Part shown: positions 27,201 through 38,365 of the stretch, piece after piece
Position numbering within the stretch: position 1 is the stretch's first letter
Layout: each line of letters begins with the position of its first letter
From: Pleurobrachia bachei
Taxonomy: Eukaryota; Ctenophora; Tentaculata; Cydippida; Pleurobrachiidae
Direction: 5' to 3'
NCBI GenBank assembly: GCA_000695325.1
Contig: AVPN01000405.1
Span: 5,352-43,972, forward strand
Length of the DNA stretch: 38,621 nt
Made by a program: the position numbers and the translations under genes
Notes under the pieces: generated by a model
What the model was told of the DNA's origin: nothing
What the model saw: only the letters and a program-made list of their open reading frames with translations
Databases searched by the model: none

Positions 27201-30200
27201 GATGAACAATCAAAATCAAATCACAAACCAAGGCATTGATTGATAAATATTAAAACTAGGTGTTATCGGATAAATAAGAGAAGTTAGCAAACAATCTGCG
27301 CTCACGTTCTCACTCGTTCACTCACTCACTCACTAATTTTCTCTCTCTCTCACTCTCTCTCTCACTCTCTCTCTCACACTCTTACTGACACACCTACTGC
27401 AATCTCACAACGACTCCAGCTAGACAGCAATCTCCACTAAAATCGGAATGATCATTTTGAGGTTTCTGCAAGGCTGGCCCTGATTTCTAATCTCATTAAC
27501 TGAAATAAGGGTTTTATGAATGAGCACTAGAGAGTAGAGACTGAAGACAACATGGAATGAGATGAATATATGAAATGAATAAATTTGGGTACCCTCTCCA
27601 AACCGTGTTCATTCACCAACTCTTCAATAATCAAGATCTCTGCATCCAGGTGATTCTCAGATGTTATAAATGCCAATGTCTTCGTGAGTTGCCTTATTGT
27701 CTCCAGCCTAAAAGTAAAAGCAGCCCTGACAAATTCGTCCACTGTCAGCAGAGTCGGGTACAAAAAGAACAGCAATCCAATGTTACCAAGCTCAAACCCA
27801 TATAAAATGTGAAACTCTAAATTGGAGTTGCTGCACGGAATGCAGCGCTCAAATAACTCATCGTTCAACCAACAAAACCGCACTTCTCTCAATTTATAAG
27901 CTATCATGAGACTTGCGTCAAACTCCTACTGAATGCATTGATATTGTCACGAACAGCCCTACCAGAAAACTATTGAATGGCTCACGCGATGAGCCCGCTC
28001 TCTGTCGCATGCTAGATCCACGCTGATTGAAGGGTGTATATAGGTACACATTAAACATTGGTTTTAGGATTTTAGAAGTTTGAATTAAATAGCAATGCAT
28101 AGTTGACATAATAACGGCTGCACTCGAAAACATGGCGAGAAAGATCGATATTTGTCCATTTTCTTTTTTGCTGCGTTCTGGGGAAAGGGTCCATAGATAA
28201 AGCTGTCCACAAATTAATCTTGGTCCATAGATTATAGCGAATAGTTAACCAGACATCTAAATTTAGTCTTTCAGAAGCCAGAAGGTCAAATATCAGTTAA
28301 GAAGTTAAATGCCGTTTTCGCGGAGTGATGTTGTCCACGGTCATGGTATCTGTATTGAAAGCAGTTTTTATATCAGCAACATTTATACTAGTGCACTCCT
28401 AATAATGGAACGGGAAGATTAGGGCTTGAAAGTTACAGGAAACTACCAATATTATCCCCTTTTTCCCTAATACACATGGATTGCTCTAGATAAGAGTACT
28501 CCCATAATCCCACCCTGTACACTGATAACGGCTAACACTCCCTTGTTCCCCTCAGTGACATGAAGACAACGGTTGAGTGTGTTGTGTTTAACATGATAGA
28601 AGAGGGCACATCAGCTCCTACGTCACGACGTTACGAAGGTCACGTGATCAATTACGTCACCCCTGCCACCATCTTCAAGAGAGTGATAGAGTTTGTCTTG
28701 GAGACACACGACTTGACCATCACAACGATAACACAGATACCCATGAAGGTAGGTGGGAGATTATCGGGATTAGGGAAGGTTTTATAGAGAGGAGGTCAGG
28801 GATTGAGGGATGGAGGGATTAGGTTAGGGCACGGAATTGGGATGAAGGTATGACTTTGGGAGAGTTCTGCTGCACTCCTACAGCTGCCCTCGGCGAGGAG
28901 GTGAACAGTACATCTATGGTCATTGGTCAATATAACAGTACTGCCCGATGTAAATGATAATCTGTATTTTAGGAAGAGCAAAGTACGAATACCCAAGCGT
29001 CAATTTATAACGTTGATATAGTCCACCCAATTGTGAGACTACCAAACTTCCCGAAACACCGTCTAACTATGAAGTGGCTCTCCCCCAAGAATGCCCAGCA
29101 CATCAACTTAAAGAATTGTATCACAAGTTACCCTGTCAGCCCCCTCGATGTGTCAGAACGACCCACTATTTGTCTTGTTAATTTCCTTCTTGTGGGAAAA
29201 CAAGTCGTCCTGGAGTATCCTAAATCAGGTATACCAACCTTCTAGACAACTGTCTTTCAGAGCTTGTATAGTTTGACTGACAATCTGCTTTTAGGACTTA
29301 TGAACTCACATCTTTCTGGCCCCCTTCTTCACTGCAGACACCCCTCACTTCCATTTCCCTATAGATTTGTCAGTGGTTCTCATTAACCACGGTGGCACGG
29401 TGGTGATGCACTACATAGGGAACTCTGAGAAAAGTATATTGGATGATGTCTCACACATTGGGGAGACACCCGGCGGAAAGGTGAGATATGAGAATAAGTC
29501 TAGTCTGTCCCAGTCATGAGTCCGGGAGCCTACAAAAATATTTTAGACAAAATATAACACATCCCCACGACATATATTGCTCCTATTGAACACTCTCACC
29601 CCCCTCTCAAGGTGGTTGACTATAGGAATGACGAGGTGAGAATGTTGATTAAAAATTTAGAGCTGTGTCCTCATCCCCTTCCTGAATCCACTGAGTGTGA
29701 CTTACCCATCCTGAGATGTAAGTACCTAGTTCTATAACCCTCCTCCCCAATGACGTCAAAATCCAATTCCTAATAAAGTAATGCCCGAAATTTAATGGTC
29801 CTCCCTTTGTTGTTTGGCACACGGGTATTCTCTAGCTCTTGATTAAATTCAGACTGCATCTTAGTTCCTTTGGATAGTTCTACGGGTAACTCCCGGGTAA
29901 CTGTAAATGGGGTGTTTTCAACAAAATTAGACGGCTCTTTCTGGTTAGGTTCTGAAATTCGGTGGCAACACACATTATTGTAAACAGTGTAGTACTGAAC
30001 ACAAGCACACACAACAACTGTAATCAATAATTATCCACTATCCGTTCCATTCAATATTCAGAAATCAAAGTCAAATATTATAGCAGCTACTCAGAATCGC
30101 TTCACCAAAGATCATTTCAAAAAGTTAAAATATGGATTAGATTATAACCCCCACGCACACAAGGTTCACACAAATCGCACACACAGTTTAGTCCATGGTT

Positions 30201-33200
30201 TAGTAGAGATTAGTGCAGTAGATATCGCAGGCAGACTCGAGGTTCTGTTTATTCTTGCCCTCCTCCAGTCGAATATCAATCATTGCTGCAATGTCCTGAA
30301 GGGTTATCGTCTTGTCGAAACACACCGTGTCCGCGTTATCTGGAAATATATATTCAGGGGTTTAGAGACATGTCATGTAGCAACTAGAATACACACATAG
30401 TAGGGCGGTTCCATATATGTCAGATATATCTCTTACTAGATCGCGATGAAAATATGAGTTCCCTAGCTAGTTATCTTACCCTTGCCTGATGTGAGCGCCC
30501 TACGGGTGCACGAACATGCGACATGCCGAATATCTTACCCAAAGCGTCTACCATGTACAGGTAGTCCATAACATTACTGGCAGTACAGGCCACCAGCAGA
30601 ATGGCTGACACGACCAACAGAACTCTCGTGGAAGACATCTTGTAAAGTCTAAAGAGATATGATGAAAATCATTTGTGGCACGGGGGAGTAAAACGGTCTA
30701 ATTAACTGAAGATCAAAATTCAAATACACAATTACAAGCTGTAAGGTATTGGGCATAGAATGCTGTGGAGGAATGTTGCATCGAGTGACTAATTTACTGC
30801 AGCTGTATATATGTGTGGTAGACAGCTATAAGTAACTAACGGTGGGGCAGTCGCTACTGGATATTCTAGATGGACAAGACAATTTATCACTCGTATGGTG
30901 ACCACTAATTACATATTCGACGAAAGTGACGGAGAGAGAGTGAGGAAGATAAGGTGATAGACAGACTGCGGTTTTATTAACTAAGTGCCGTTAGAAATTG
31001 ACTTAGTAAGTGAGGAAAGAATGAATCTCGATAGGACCGCTATTTCTAGGCGAAGTTCTAGAAATGGCTGTGAACCCTTGTTCAGACTAGCTCTGCAGCC
31101 GTCCACCAGCTGCTATTGAACATGAACTACTGAACAAGTACTGAACTACACGTTATCATTAGCCTTTATCTTTAGTTGGAAAGAGAAATATTATCGACTA
31201 TACACTACTACAGCTGATCAAGAGTCTTTAGTCCCATTGTGTCCCTCTAGCCCCCTTTGATGCCCACAAAATTAATTAGCGAGCCTCGCCTTCTTTCTTT
31301 AACTAATAACTATGAATTACTGGAATATAATTATTCCTCTTGCTCATCATTATTCTATAACTGCAATTATATCGAACGGTCCGTAGTCCAATAAGATCTG
31401 TCCCGGTGGCTCCCTCTATCGCCGTGCCCCCTCCCCTCTACAGTCTACACAATTGTGAATTGGACATGATCAGCGTTTTATAAACTAAACCCTCTCTCTC
31501 CCTGATCAGCACTTCTGGAGCTGGAACGATACACCTCGTACATGCCCCTGACCTACTCCCAATCGGCCCTCGAATCATGTGGGGTAACAAGAATATTCGG
31601 GTTACTCTCTAAAGACACACTTACCGATAAGGAGGTTACTGAATGCCAGCAGGTAATTGTATTGGATATATAATTGGACTTGTAAGTCTCCTCCCTTTAT
31701 ATTACTCCAGATCTCATAACGGGTTTGCCTCCCTCTAAAGTTCAAAATGGGCAGCAGCATATAATATCGTTTGTTGTACACACAAAACCACGTGTTGCGA
31801 GCAGGCAAGTCCTATACAAAGTCCTTACTCATCGTGTTACGCAGTTACAAAAACTAGGAGTGATTAATATTTTCTTTTCAGGCAATTTATAAAGTGCAAG
31901 GGATCGAAGTAAAGAAAGAGCCAATATCTGTCAAAGGAAAATCGGGCAAAAGGTAAAAATATATCCCACTCTCAAAGTCTCAATCTAGGATGCGCTGTCT
32001 TGATTCTTATGCAACCAAGTCGAAGTCTTTATGGTTAGGTTTCACCATATATATATCCAATCTCTCGCTCCTGGTCATTAACAACCCGGATGCCAAGTAT
32101 TTCGACTCACGACGTCACATCAACCTAAAAATGCAAAACTTTCATTCATGACCCGTTTATTGGGACCGGGGTTATCATATCATGACTGGGTCCTCACTAG
32201 GTCATGCATGAATCATGTCTCATGACCGGGAGTTGGGACCACTTGAAATTAACGATCGCCATCACCCTACCGCACTTCTTTGGGTGGACACTACAGTTGA
32301 AGGAGGGCTGGGTAAAAACAAGTTGCTGGCATTAGCACAAACAATCTATTTCTAGGGACCAAACTAACACAAAGTTCTGTTTACAGAGACCAAAGTGCAG
32401 TACAGGGGCTCTGGGAGGAGCTGGAACGACTCATTCTCTCCATGTCTCACATCTCCTCCCAACATGGCAAAGTTAGGGACTGTCTCTACAAAATCAGGGG
32501 GGTACAATGCGTTTCAGAGGACTCCCTATACCTTTCAACCACTACAACAGCACCTGTGGCTCCTGTATCGACCGGGACAGCAGTCATCACGTCAGGTACA
32601 CATGTGAAGTTGATCTACCTCGAACCCTCACAGAACACGCTTTTTGATGAAATAAAATGCGGTGTAAGTCATATCGGGTATGAAATAACCAAAAACGAGA
32701 TGTATAAGCGGTTGTTTATAAAGTCTAGCCCATTTAGATAGACACGGGTATGCTTTATAATATTGTGATGTGATATAATCACTGGGCAGGAGCGATCTTG
32801 TTAAATAAAATGCAAACACTAACAGCTAATAGTAATCGGAGATAAAGTCGGATTTTTTGAAGTTGTCACCCCCTTTTGTTGCGCGGCGTCGTATTTGCGC
32901 ATGACAGCTCCCACTTGCTCTCACTTTTCGGCAAAAACCCGGATATCACCGGAAAGAGCATAATTTTGGTCCCCTTCCTGAATCCACTGAGTGTGACTTA
33001 CCCATCCTGAGATGTAAGTGCAAAGTTCTCTAATCCCCTCCCCATGAATGACGTCAAATAATTTCAGCTATTCCTAAAGTAATACCCGAAATCTAATAGT
33101 CATCGCTTTGTTTTTTGTCAAGTTCAAACGGGAATTCCCTAGCTCTTGATTAGATTGAGAGTTCATCTTGATTTCGTTGTATAGTTCTAGAGGTAAATGG

Positions 33201-36200
33201 GGGTTTTCAACAAAATTAAACGGCTATGGCTGGTTTGGTGCTGAAATTTCGTGGCAACACACAGTACAGCATGTAATACTGACTATACGCACACACAACA
33301 ACGTTACAACTGTAATCAATAATTATCCGCTATTCCTTTCCATTCACTATTCAGAAATTAAAAGTCAAATATTATAGCAGCTACTCTAACTCAGAATCAC
33401 TTCACCAAAGATCAAAAAGTTAAAATATGGATTAGATTAGAATCTCCACACACACAAGGTTCACACAAATCACACACAGTTTAGTCCATGCGTTTAGTAG
33501 AGGTTAGTACAGTAGATATCACAGGCAGACTCGAGGTTCTGTTTATTCTTGCCCTCGTCCAGTCTGATATCAATCATTGCTGCAATGTCCTGAAGGGTTA
33601 TCGTCTTGTCGAAACACACCGTGTCCGCGTTATCTGGAAATATATATTCAGGGGGTTAGAGACATGGCATAGCAATTACGCATCTGGTATAAGGGCTGTT
33701 CTAGCCATCTGTCTCTTTCTAGATCTCGGTGAAAATGTGAAAATATCAGTTCCCTAGTACTATATAATACTATGTATCTTACCCTTGTGTGAGGGGAGCG
33801 CCCTACACGAACAGAGGGGCGCGATGTGCCCAATATCATGCGGACATAGGCCGGGCGCGATGTGCCCCTGAATATCTTACCCAAAGCGTCTACCATGTAC
33901 AGGTAGTCCATAACATTACTGGCAGTACAGGCCACCAATAGAATGGCTGACACGACCAACAGAACTCTCGTGGAAGACATGTCTTGTAAAGTCTAAAGAG
34001 AAATGATGATATTATAATCATTTGTGGCACGGTATACGGGGCACACGTTGAGTAAAAATGAGCAATCCAGATACAAAATTACACAAGTTATTTGGCCAAG
34101 AATGATGTGGAGAAAGTTGCCGAGTGACTAATTTACTGTAATGCAGCTATATTATATATATTGCGTGGTAGACAGGCTGTCTAAGACAGCTAGTAGCTAA
34201 CGGTGTAGGGGCAGTGCAGATACTGCATAATCTAGATGGACAAGACAATTTATCACTCGTATGGTGACCGCTAATTACATATTCGACGAAAGTGACGGAG
34301 AGAGACAGGGAGAGAAGGTGATAGACAGACTGCGGTTTTATTAAATATAAGTGCCGTTAGAAATTGACTTAGTAAGTAAGGAAAGAGTGAATCTCGATAG
34401 GACGGCTATTTCTAGGAGGAGTTCTAGAAATGGCTGTGAACCCTTGTTCAGACTAGCTCTGCAGCCGTCCACCAGCTGCTATTGAACATGAACTACTGAA
34501 CAAGTACTGAACTACACGTTATCATTAGCCTTTATCTTTAGTTGGAAAGAGAAATATTATCGACTATACACTACTACAGCTGATCAAGAGTCTTTAGTCC
34601 CATTGTGTCCCTCTAGCCCCTTTGATGCCCACAAAATTAATTAGCGAGCCTCGCCTTCTTTCTTTAACTAATAACCATAATTACTGGAATATAATTATTC
34701 AGCTCTTGCTCATCATTATTATATAACTGCAATTATATCGAACGGTCCGTAGTCCAATAAGATCTGTCCCGGTGGCTCCCTCTATCGCGGTGCCCCCTCC
34801 CCTCTACACAATTGGGAATTGGACATGATCAGCGTTATATAAACTAAACCCTCTCTCTCTCTCAGCACTTCTGGAGCTGGAACGATACACCTCGTACATG
34901 CCCCTCACATACTCCCAATCGGCCCTCGAGTCTTGTGGGGTGACACGGATATTCGGGTTACTCTCTAAAGACACACTAACCGATAAGGAGGTCACTGAAT
35001 GCCAGCAGGTATAATTGCATGGGATATATAATTGGACTTGTAAGTCTTCTCCCTTTACTCCAGATCTTCTAACGGGTTTGCCTCCCTCTAAAGTTCAAAA
35101 TGGGCAGCAGCACATTGTATCGTTTGTTGTACACACAAAACCACGTGTTGCGAGCAGGCAATTCCTATACAAAGTCCTTACTCATCGTGTTACGCAGTTA
35201 CAAAAACTAGGAGTGATTAATATTTTCTTTTCAGGCAATTTATAAAGTGCAAGGGATCGAAGTAAAGAAAGAGCCAATATCTGTCAAAGGAAAATCGGGC
35301 AAAAGGTAAAAATATATCCCACTCTCAAAGTCTCAATCTAGGATGCGCTGTCTTGATTCTTATGCAACCAAGTCGAAGTCTTTATGGTTAGGTTTCACCA
35401 TATATATATATACCCAATCTCTCGCTCATGGTCATTAACAACCCGGATGCCAAGTATTTCGACTCACGACGTCACATCAACCTAAAAATGCAAAACTTTC
35501 ATTCATGACCCGTTTATTGGGACCGGGGTTATCAAATCATGACTGGGTCCTCACTAGGTCATGCATGAATTATGTCTCATGACCGGGAGTCGGGACCACT
35601 TGAAATTAACGATTGCCATCACCCTACCGAACTTCTTTGGGTGGACACTACAGTTGAAGGAGGGCTGGGTAAAAACAAGTTGCTGGCATTAGCACAAGCA
35701 ATCTATTTCTAGGGACCAAACTAACACAAAGTTCCTTTACAGAGACCAAATTAACACGAAATTCCTTTACAGAGACCAAAGTGCAGTACAGGGTCTGTGG
35801 GAGGAGTTAGAACGCCTAATTCTCTCCATGTCTCACATCTCCTCCCAACATGGCAAAGTTAGGGACTGTCTCTACAAAATCAGGGGGGTACAATGCGTTT
35901 CAGAGGACTCTCTCTACCTTTCAACAACTACAGCAGTATCGGCCCCTGTATCGACCGGGACAGCAGTCATCACGTCAGGTATATTGATCTACCTCGAACC
36001 CTCACAGAACACGCTTTGTGATGAAATAAAATGCGGTGTAAGCCATATCGGGTATGAAATATCCAAAAACGAGATGTATAAGCGGTTGTTTATAAAGTCT
36101 AACCCATTCAGATAGACACGGGTATGCTTTATAATATTGTGATGTGATATAATCACTGGGCAGGAGCGATCTTGTTAGATAAAATGCAAACACTAACAGC

Positions 36201-37041
36201 TAATAGTAATCGGAGTTACAAGTTACTTTTATATAAGTACGATCGAGGGGGGATCCATCGTCTGTATTAGAGAGCTATTTTTGTAGTGTTTTGTACACAA
36301 CAATGCAAAATCTAAATCCTAACGATAAATACAAGAACAATAACATGACCTCCCTCTAAAAGTACTCCCCCTCCACCCAGTTGCTGAGCAAGAGGCGCTA
36401 ACATCAAATAAAAAGAGGCCAGTTGACGATATGTCTAGTGGTGATGGCCCCCTAATTCCCTACCCCCCGAACAAGAAGTGTGCCTCTGCAGTCCTACATC
36501 CTGTAATGGCTGGCGCAAAGGTAACATATTGGCATTTATATGTTTTATATTTGACACATTGTTTATACTGGGTGGGGTTTGTCAGTTACACCACTCATGT
36601 TGGACAAATCATTGGTTGCAATCTAGCTGATCATTGTAAACGGTTTAGTAAATGGGGCAACTTGCTGATCTATAGCCAGCGTCTTCTCCAAGCTGTCTCT
36701 ATAGCGGTATAATTATTACAAATAACTGATGTGTATATATTAGCAATATAATTTGAACAGACTTCTATAGTCTCATTTTAGCCTAACGATCCCCTAATTT
36801 CTAGGTGTCATTGTTAGCTGTGCTGCCCAAGGTTGTCTGTAAGGAATTCGCGGGACGTCTAGCGGGTGTAACAGGCCCGGACGGTCTATACCCCGAGATG
36901 CAGCAACGGAAAATGAGAGAGGGGATCATCAAGAAAGGAACTAGCCCCCATTCCTCGCCCCACCACTCCCCCCGACACCAGTCTCCCGCTAACCGGGGTA
37001 TACCCGCCAGTCCGGGATCTAGGAAGGATCGAAACAGATGA
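24294..37041 (+). CDS. INTS13: Integrator complex subunit 13 (Asunder)
   Basis: INTS13 is a nuclear subunit of Integrator, which cleaves snRNA and nascent transcripts; the Drosophila gene asunder is needed in spermatogenesis. Exons: 24294-24470, 24596-24757, 24899-25056, 28556-28748, 28973-29228, 29365-29480, 29612-29717, 31510-31652, 31882-31952, 32387-32595, 36381-36520 and 36805-37041 (TGA). This gives about 655 aa (human 706). Recognised by KTVILMDH at the N-terminus, TTITQIPMK, LKNCITSYPVSPLDVSERP, WEELERLI, and KEFAGRLAGV near the C-terminus. Exons 8-10 occur again at 34866-35978 with intact splice sites. Introns 3 and 7 host antisense genes. Start chosen at 24294 because this is the only copy that continues into exon 1; nine truncated copies precede it. 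Confidence 0.92.
25304..26182 (-). CDS. Glycine N-acyltransferase-like protein, nested in INTS13 intron 3
   Basis: Single-exon frame of 292 aa, the usual size for the GLYAT family (human GLYAT 296 aa). These GNAT-fold enzymes move an acyl group from acyl-CoA to glycine or another amine. The N-terminal GLYAT domain covers roughly residues 50-200; the C-terminal FR47/GNAT acetyl-CoA-binding part follows, with motif A visible as GTLHVTKQHRGRKLGRMML and the later HNLFQSEGW segment typical of the fold. It lies antisense inside the INTS13 gene. The N-terminal 85 codons are repeated at 26843-27091. Absence of introns is unusual for this window. The exact acyl acceptor cannot be told from sequence. 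Confidence 0.88.
   Translation of the reverse strand: MNGCMGLQFCGSSEVSDVTDLASHSERFSLFHSFYRLKWNPGKSLLESYKCGSSKFHVLHGYELGAIGTSVLSVPDDVSSSQVEDFVRAAFRPDITDQISLELFTLTIDSDKHITRTVDVVHEVLKQQKPILSPCQIFDMYIAPSNPLEADIPEGYFTGSLTLEHVPLIANTWSNDMNGMPASDIHRSFIESYISGRQSLGVFHKELVAWCTLYHRGAIGTLHVTKQHRGRKLGRMMLRTMARRVYEAHGIGTYAEVTRRNVASHNLFQSEGWIKQKVGYSVFLTDRKAWGF
26687..26865 (-). pseudogene. GLYAT-like exon fragment, copy 1
   Basis: Encodes the FRLETIRQLTKTLAFITSEN segment and on to NEHGLER, nearly identical to the exon at 27593-27907, but its 5' part is replaced at the duplication breakpoint by sequence from the main GLYAT gene. It has no credible start and is probably a by-product of the tandem duplication. 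Confidence 0.65.
26843..27091 (-). pseudogene. Truncated copy of the GLYAT N-terminus
   Basis: From the ATG at 27091 it repeats the first 80-odd codons of the 26182-25304 gene (one visible change, S to N at residue 29) and ends at the duplication junction after PDDVSSSQ. The acyltransferase domain is absent. Confidence 0.8.
27593..27907 (-). CDS. Second GLYAT-like paralogue, 5' exon only
   Basis: About 105 aa starting MIAYKLREVRF, with a donor (GTACCC) after NEHGLER. FHILYGFELGNIG and VDEFVRAAF align with FHVLHGYELGAIG and VEDFVRAAF of the main GLYAT gene, so it is a diverged paralogue of the N-terminal domain rather than a recent copy. No downstream exons with a GNAT domain were found on this strand before the duplication junction, so the gene is probably incomplete. 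Confidence 0.6.
27917..28105 (+). pseudogene. Partial copy of INTS13 exon 3 end and following intron
   Basis: A stretch near 27921-27948 matches the exon 3 segment CTCCTACTGAGTGCATTGAT with one change, and about 28056-28100 matches the intron start at 25067-25108. This marks the far edge of the duplication that surrounds the GLYAT genes. Confidence 0.65.
28106..28555. other. Rest of INTS13 intron 3
   Basis: No exon, repeat or element recognised up to the acceptor of INTS13 exon 4. Confidence 0.5.
30200..30638 (-). CDS. Small secreted peptide, copy 1 (79 aa, two exons)
   Basis: Exons on -: 30539-30638 and 30200-30339, phases matching. The product starts MSSTRVLLVVSAILLVACTAS, a clear signal peptide (hydrophobic core at residues 6-18, small residues at the likely cleavage site), followed by a mature part of about 58 aa, acidic, with three cysteines (VCFD and ACDIYC). 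No propeptide cleavage motif is obvious. The family is not recognised. It lies antisense in INTS13 intron 7 and is conserved with copy 2 at 33494-33980 although surrounding non-coding DNA has diverged, which argues that it is a real gene. Confidence 0.72.
30485..30540. repeat. GC-rich dispersed repeat, copy 1
   Basis: A degenerate GAGCGCCCTACGGGTGCACG-type motif, related to 33785-33870 and 37200-37258. It lies in the peptide-gene intron. Confidence 0.55.
33494..33980 (-). CDS. Small secreted peptide, copy 2 (79 aa, two exons)
   Basis: Exons on -: 33881-33980 and 33494-33633. Exon 1 is identical to that of copy 1; exon 2 changes one residue (RLDEG instead of RLEEG) and a few silent sites. The same signal peptide and three mature cysteines are kept and the stop is at the same codon. 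Its intron (247 bp) is longer than in copy 1 because a GC-rich repeat is partly duplicated. Unknown family; a secreted or lumenal role is inferred only from the signal peptide. Confidence 0.72.
33785..33870. repeat. GC-rich dispersed repeat, copy 2 (internally duplicated)
   Basis: Contains GGGGCGCGATGTGCCC and, about 50 bp on, a second GGGCGCGATGTGCCC. Related to the motif at 37200-37258. Confidence 0.65.
34866..35978 (+). CDS. Second set of INTS13 exons 8-10
   Basis: Exons 34866-35008, 35235-35305 and 35773-35978, equivalent to 31510-31652, 31882-31952 and 32387-32595. The proteins are nearly identical; exon 10 is one codon shorter and differs around LSTTTAVSAPVSTG. Phases match, so both sets could be spliced in together, adding about 140 aa, or either set could be used alone. 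A second acceptor 30 bp upstream of exon 10 (35743) is also in frame with no stop. I cannot tell from sequence which set is used. Confidence 0.85.
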
Positions 37042-38188
37042 GCCAGGGACAATTGATATCATTGATCAATTGGTCATATAATCAGACAATTGATATCAGA
37101 CAATTGATCATTGTGTGAATCATGCATTGTGTTGCCTAGCTAGACTGTGTTTCGCGTGCCCCGCCCTCGAAACACAAATGTAAATGAGGGTTAGAACTTC
37201 GTCCCGTGAGGGGATCGCCCTTCGGGCGCCCGAACATGAGGGGCGCGACGTGCCCAAAGTTAGACAATTAACAATAACATGTGCGTTTTGATGACTGCAG
37301 CAACAAATTAATTAGAAACACGATCAGTGCAGTATTTGAGAAGATTGGTATACCAATGGACTATTTGAAAAGATATCTGACACAGCGAGACAATCTGAGA
37401 AACTCTATTTGACCATTGTGCAGTACGTGTGTTATTTATAGTTTCCTACCACAAGGGGGGTAGTACAAGGGTAATTATAGCAGAGCTACTTCTGGTAATT
37501 TGCCCCCTGGCAGCTACTGCATGGCCTAAACACAAATTTCGCCAGTACTATGTCACAATAATTGAAGTCTTTAGCCCGTCTGGGGGAGGGATGGGGTAGA
37601 ATGGTGGATGAGGGGGGATGGATGATGAGATAGAATGGTACAGGTTGATAATGGTTTCACTGGTGCAGATCGTCCCTAATAACCAAGGTCCATATGTTGC
37701 AAGTTGTCTAGACGTGTCTTTACTAATGACTCGTTTAAACCCTGGTCTATGTGTTGTAACAAGGTCATCAAAACAGCACGCAATGTTACTATTTGAGGGG
37801 AGGGGTAGATCGTTTAAAAGGCTGGGTGCACGAGGGCATACCATCATTATCAGTGGGTGGAACGAGAGGGAGCCTGCTGCCTGGAAGATGGAATTTCTAA
37901 GCTGCTGCTGAACAACACAGGGGAAGAGAGAGAGGGGCGGGGGTGGAGATTGTCTAGTCTAGATTAGCAATACCTTCTTGGCCTAAGAATCTTAGGATTG
38001 CGATTTGTCACGCATGTCACGTAGCACTAGCTATAGTTGTCAGACACAAGGGGACCAAATTATTCAGTGCAATTACAGTCCTGCTTTTAGCCCTCTGTAT
38101 GAAGGGGCTGGGACGATTATTGAGAGTTTTTATGTTGTGGAGAGATTTTGTTGAATGTTATCACTGTTATCGGTTACAATTACAGTTC
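37042..38188. other. Downstream flank of INTS13, no gene recognised
   Basis: Contains repeated CAATTGAT words at 37046-37110 and a copy of the GC-rich dispersed repeat at 37200-37258. An open frame at 37618-37911 (+, 98 codons) has no recognisable domain and no splice context that supports it. Confidence 0.5.
37200..37258. repeat. GC-rich dispersed repeat, copy 3
   Basis: Reads GAGGGGATCGCCCTTCGGGC then GAGGGGCGCGACGTGCCC, the clearest copy of the motif also seen at 30485 and 33785. Confidence 0.7.
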
Positions 38189-38365
38189 AAACACCACAAA
38201 ATAACTGCCTTTCAGTTATCCAAACTGTCCCAAAAATCCCCAAAACACCACAAAATAACTGCCTTTCAGTTATCCCAACTGTCCCAGAATCCCCAAAACA
38301 CCACAAAATAACTGCCTTTCAATTATCCAAACTGTCCCAGAACCCCCAAAACACCACAAAATAGC
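38189..38365. repeat. 53-54 bp minisatellite, about 3.3 units
   Basis: Unit starts at 38189, 38243, 38296 and 38349, each beginning AAACACCACAAAATA and containing AACTGCCTTTCA and AACTGTCCCA, with a few substitutions between units. Confidence 0.92.

Larger units (their letters stand above)
25942..27720. repeat. Tandem duplication (about 0.9 kb) around the GLYAT 5' end
   Basis: 25942-26840 and 26846-27720 are close copies: the GLYAT N-terminus, its upstream region, a CACT/CTCT microsatellite (26398-26470 and 27302-27378) and a second GLYAT-like exon. Differences are few substitutions and microsatellite length. Confidence 0.88.
29674..36215 (+). repeat. 3.2-kb tandem duplication inside INTS13
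   Basis: Unit 1 29674-32841 and unit 2 32970-36215, separated by 128 bp. Each holds the end of INTS13 exon 7, an antisense small secreted-peptide gene, and INTS13 exons 8-10. Coding parts and the region around exons 8-9 are nearly identical, whereas the sequence flanking the peptide gene has drifted with many substitutions and indels. The mosaic of near-identical and diverged stretches suggests gene conversion or haplotype mixing. Confidence 0.93.

Noticed and set aside
37618-37911. 98-codon frame downstream of INTS13
   Set aside because: No domain, no similarity to anything in the window and low-complexity surroundings; insufficient support.
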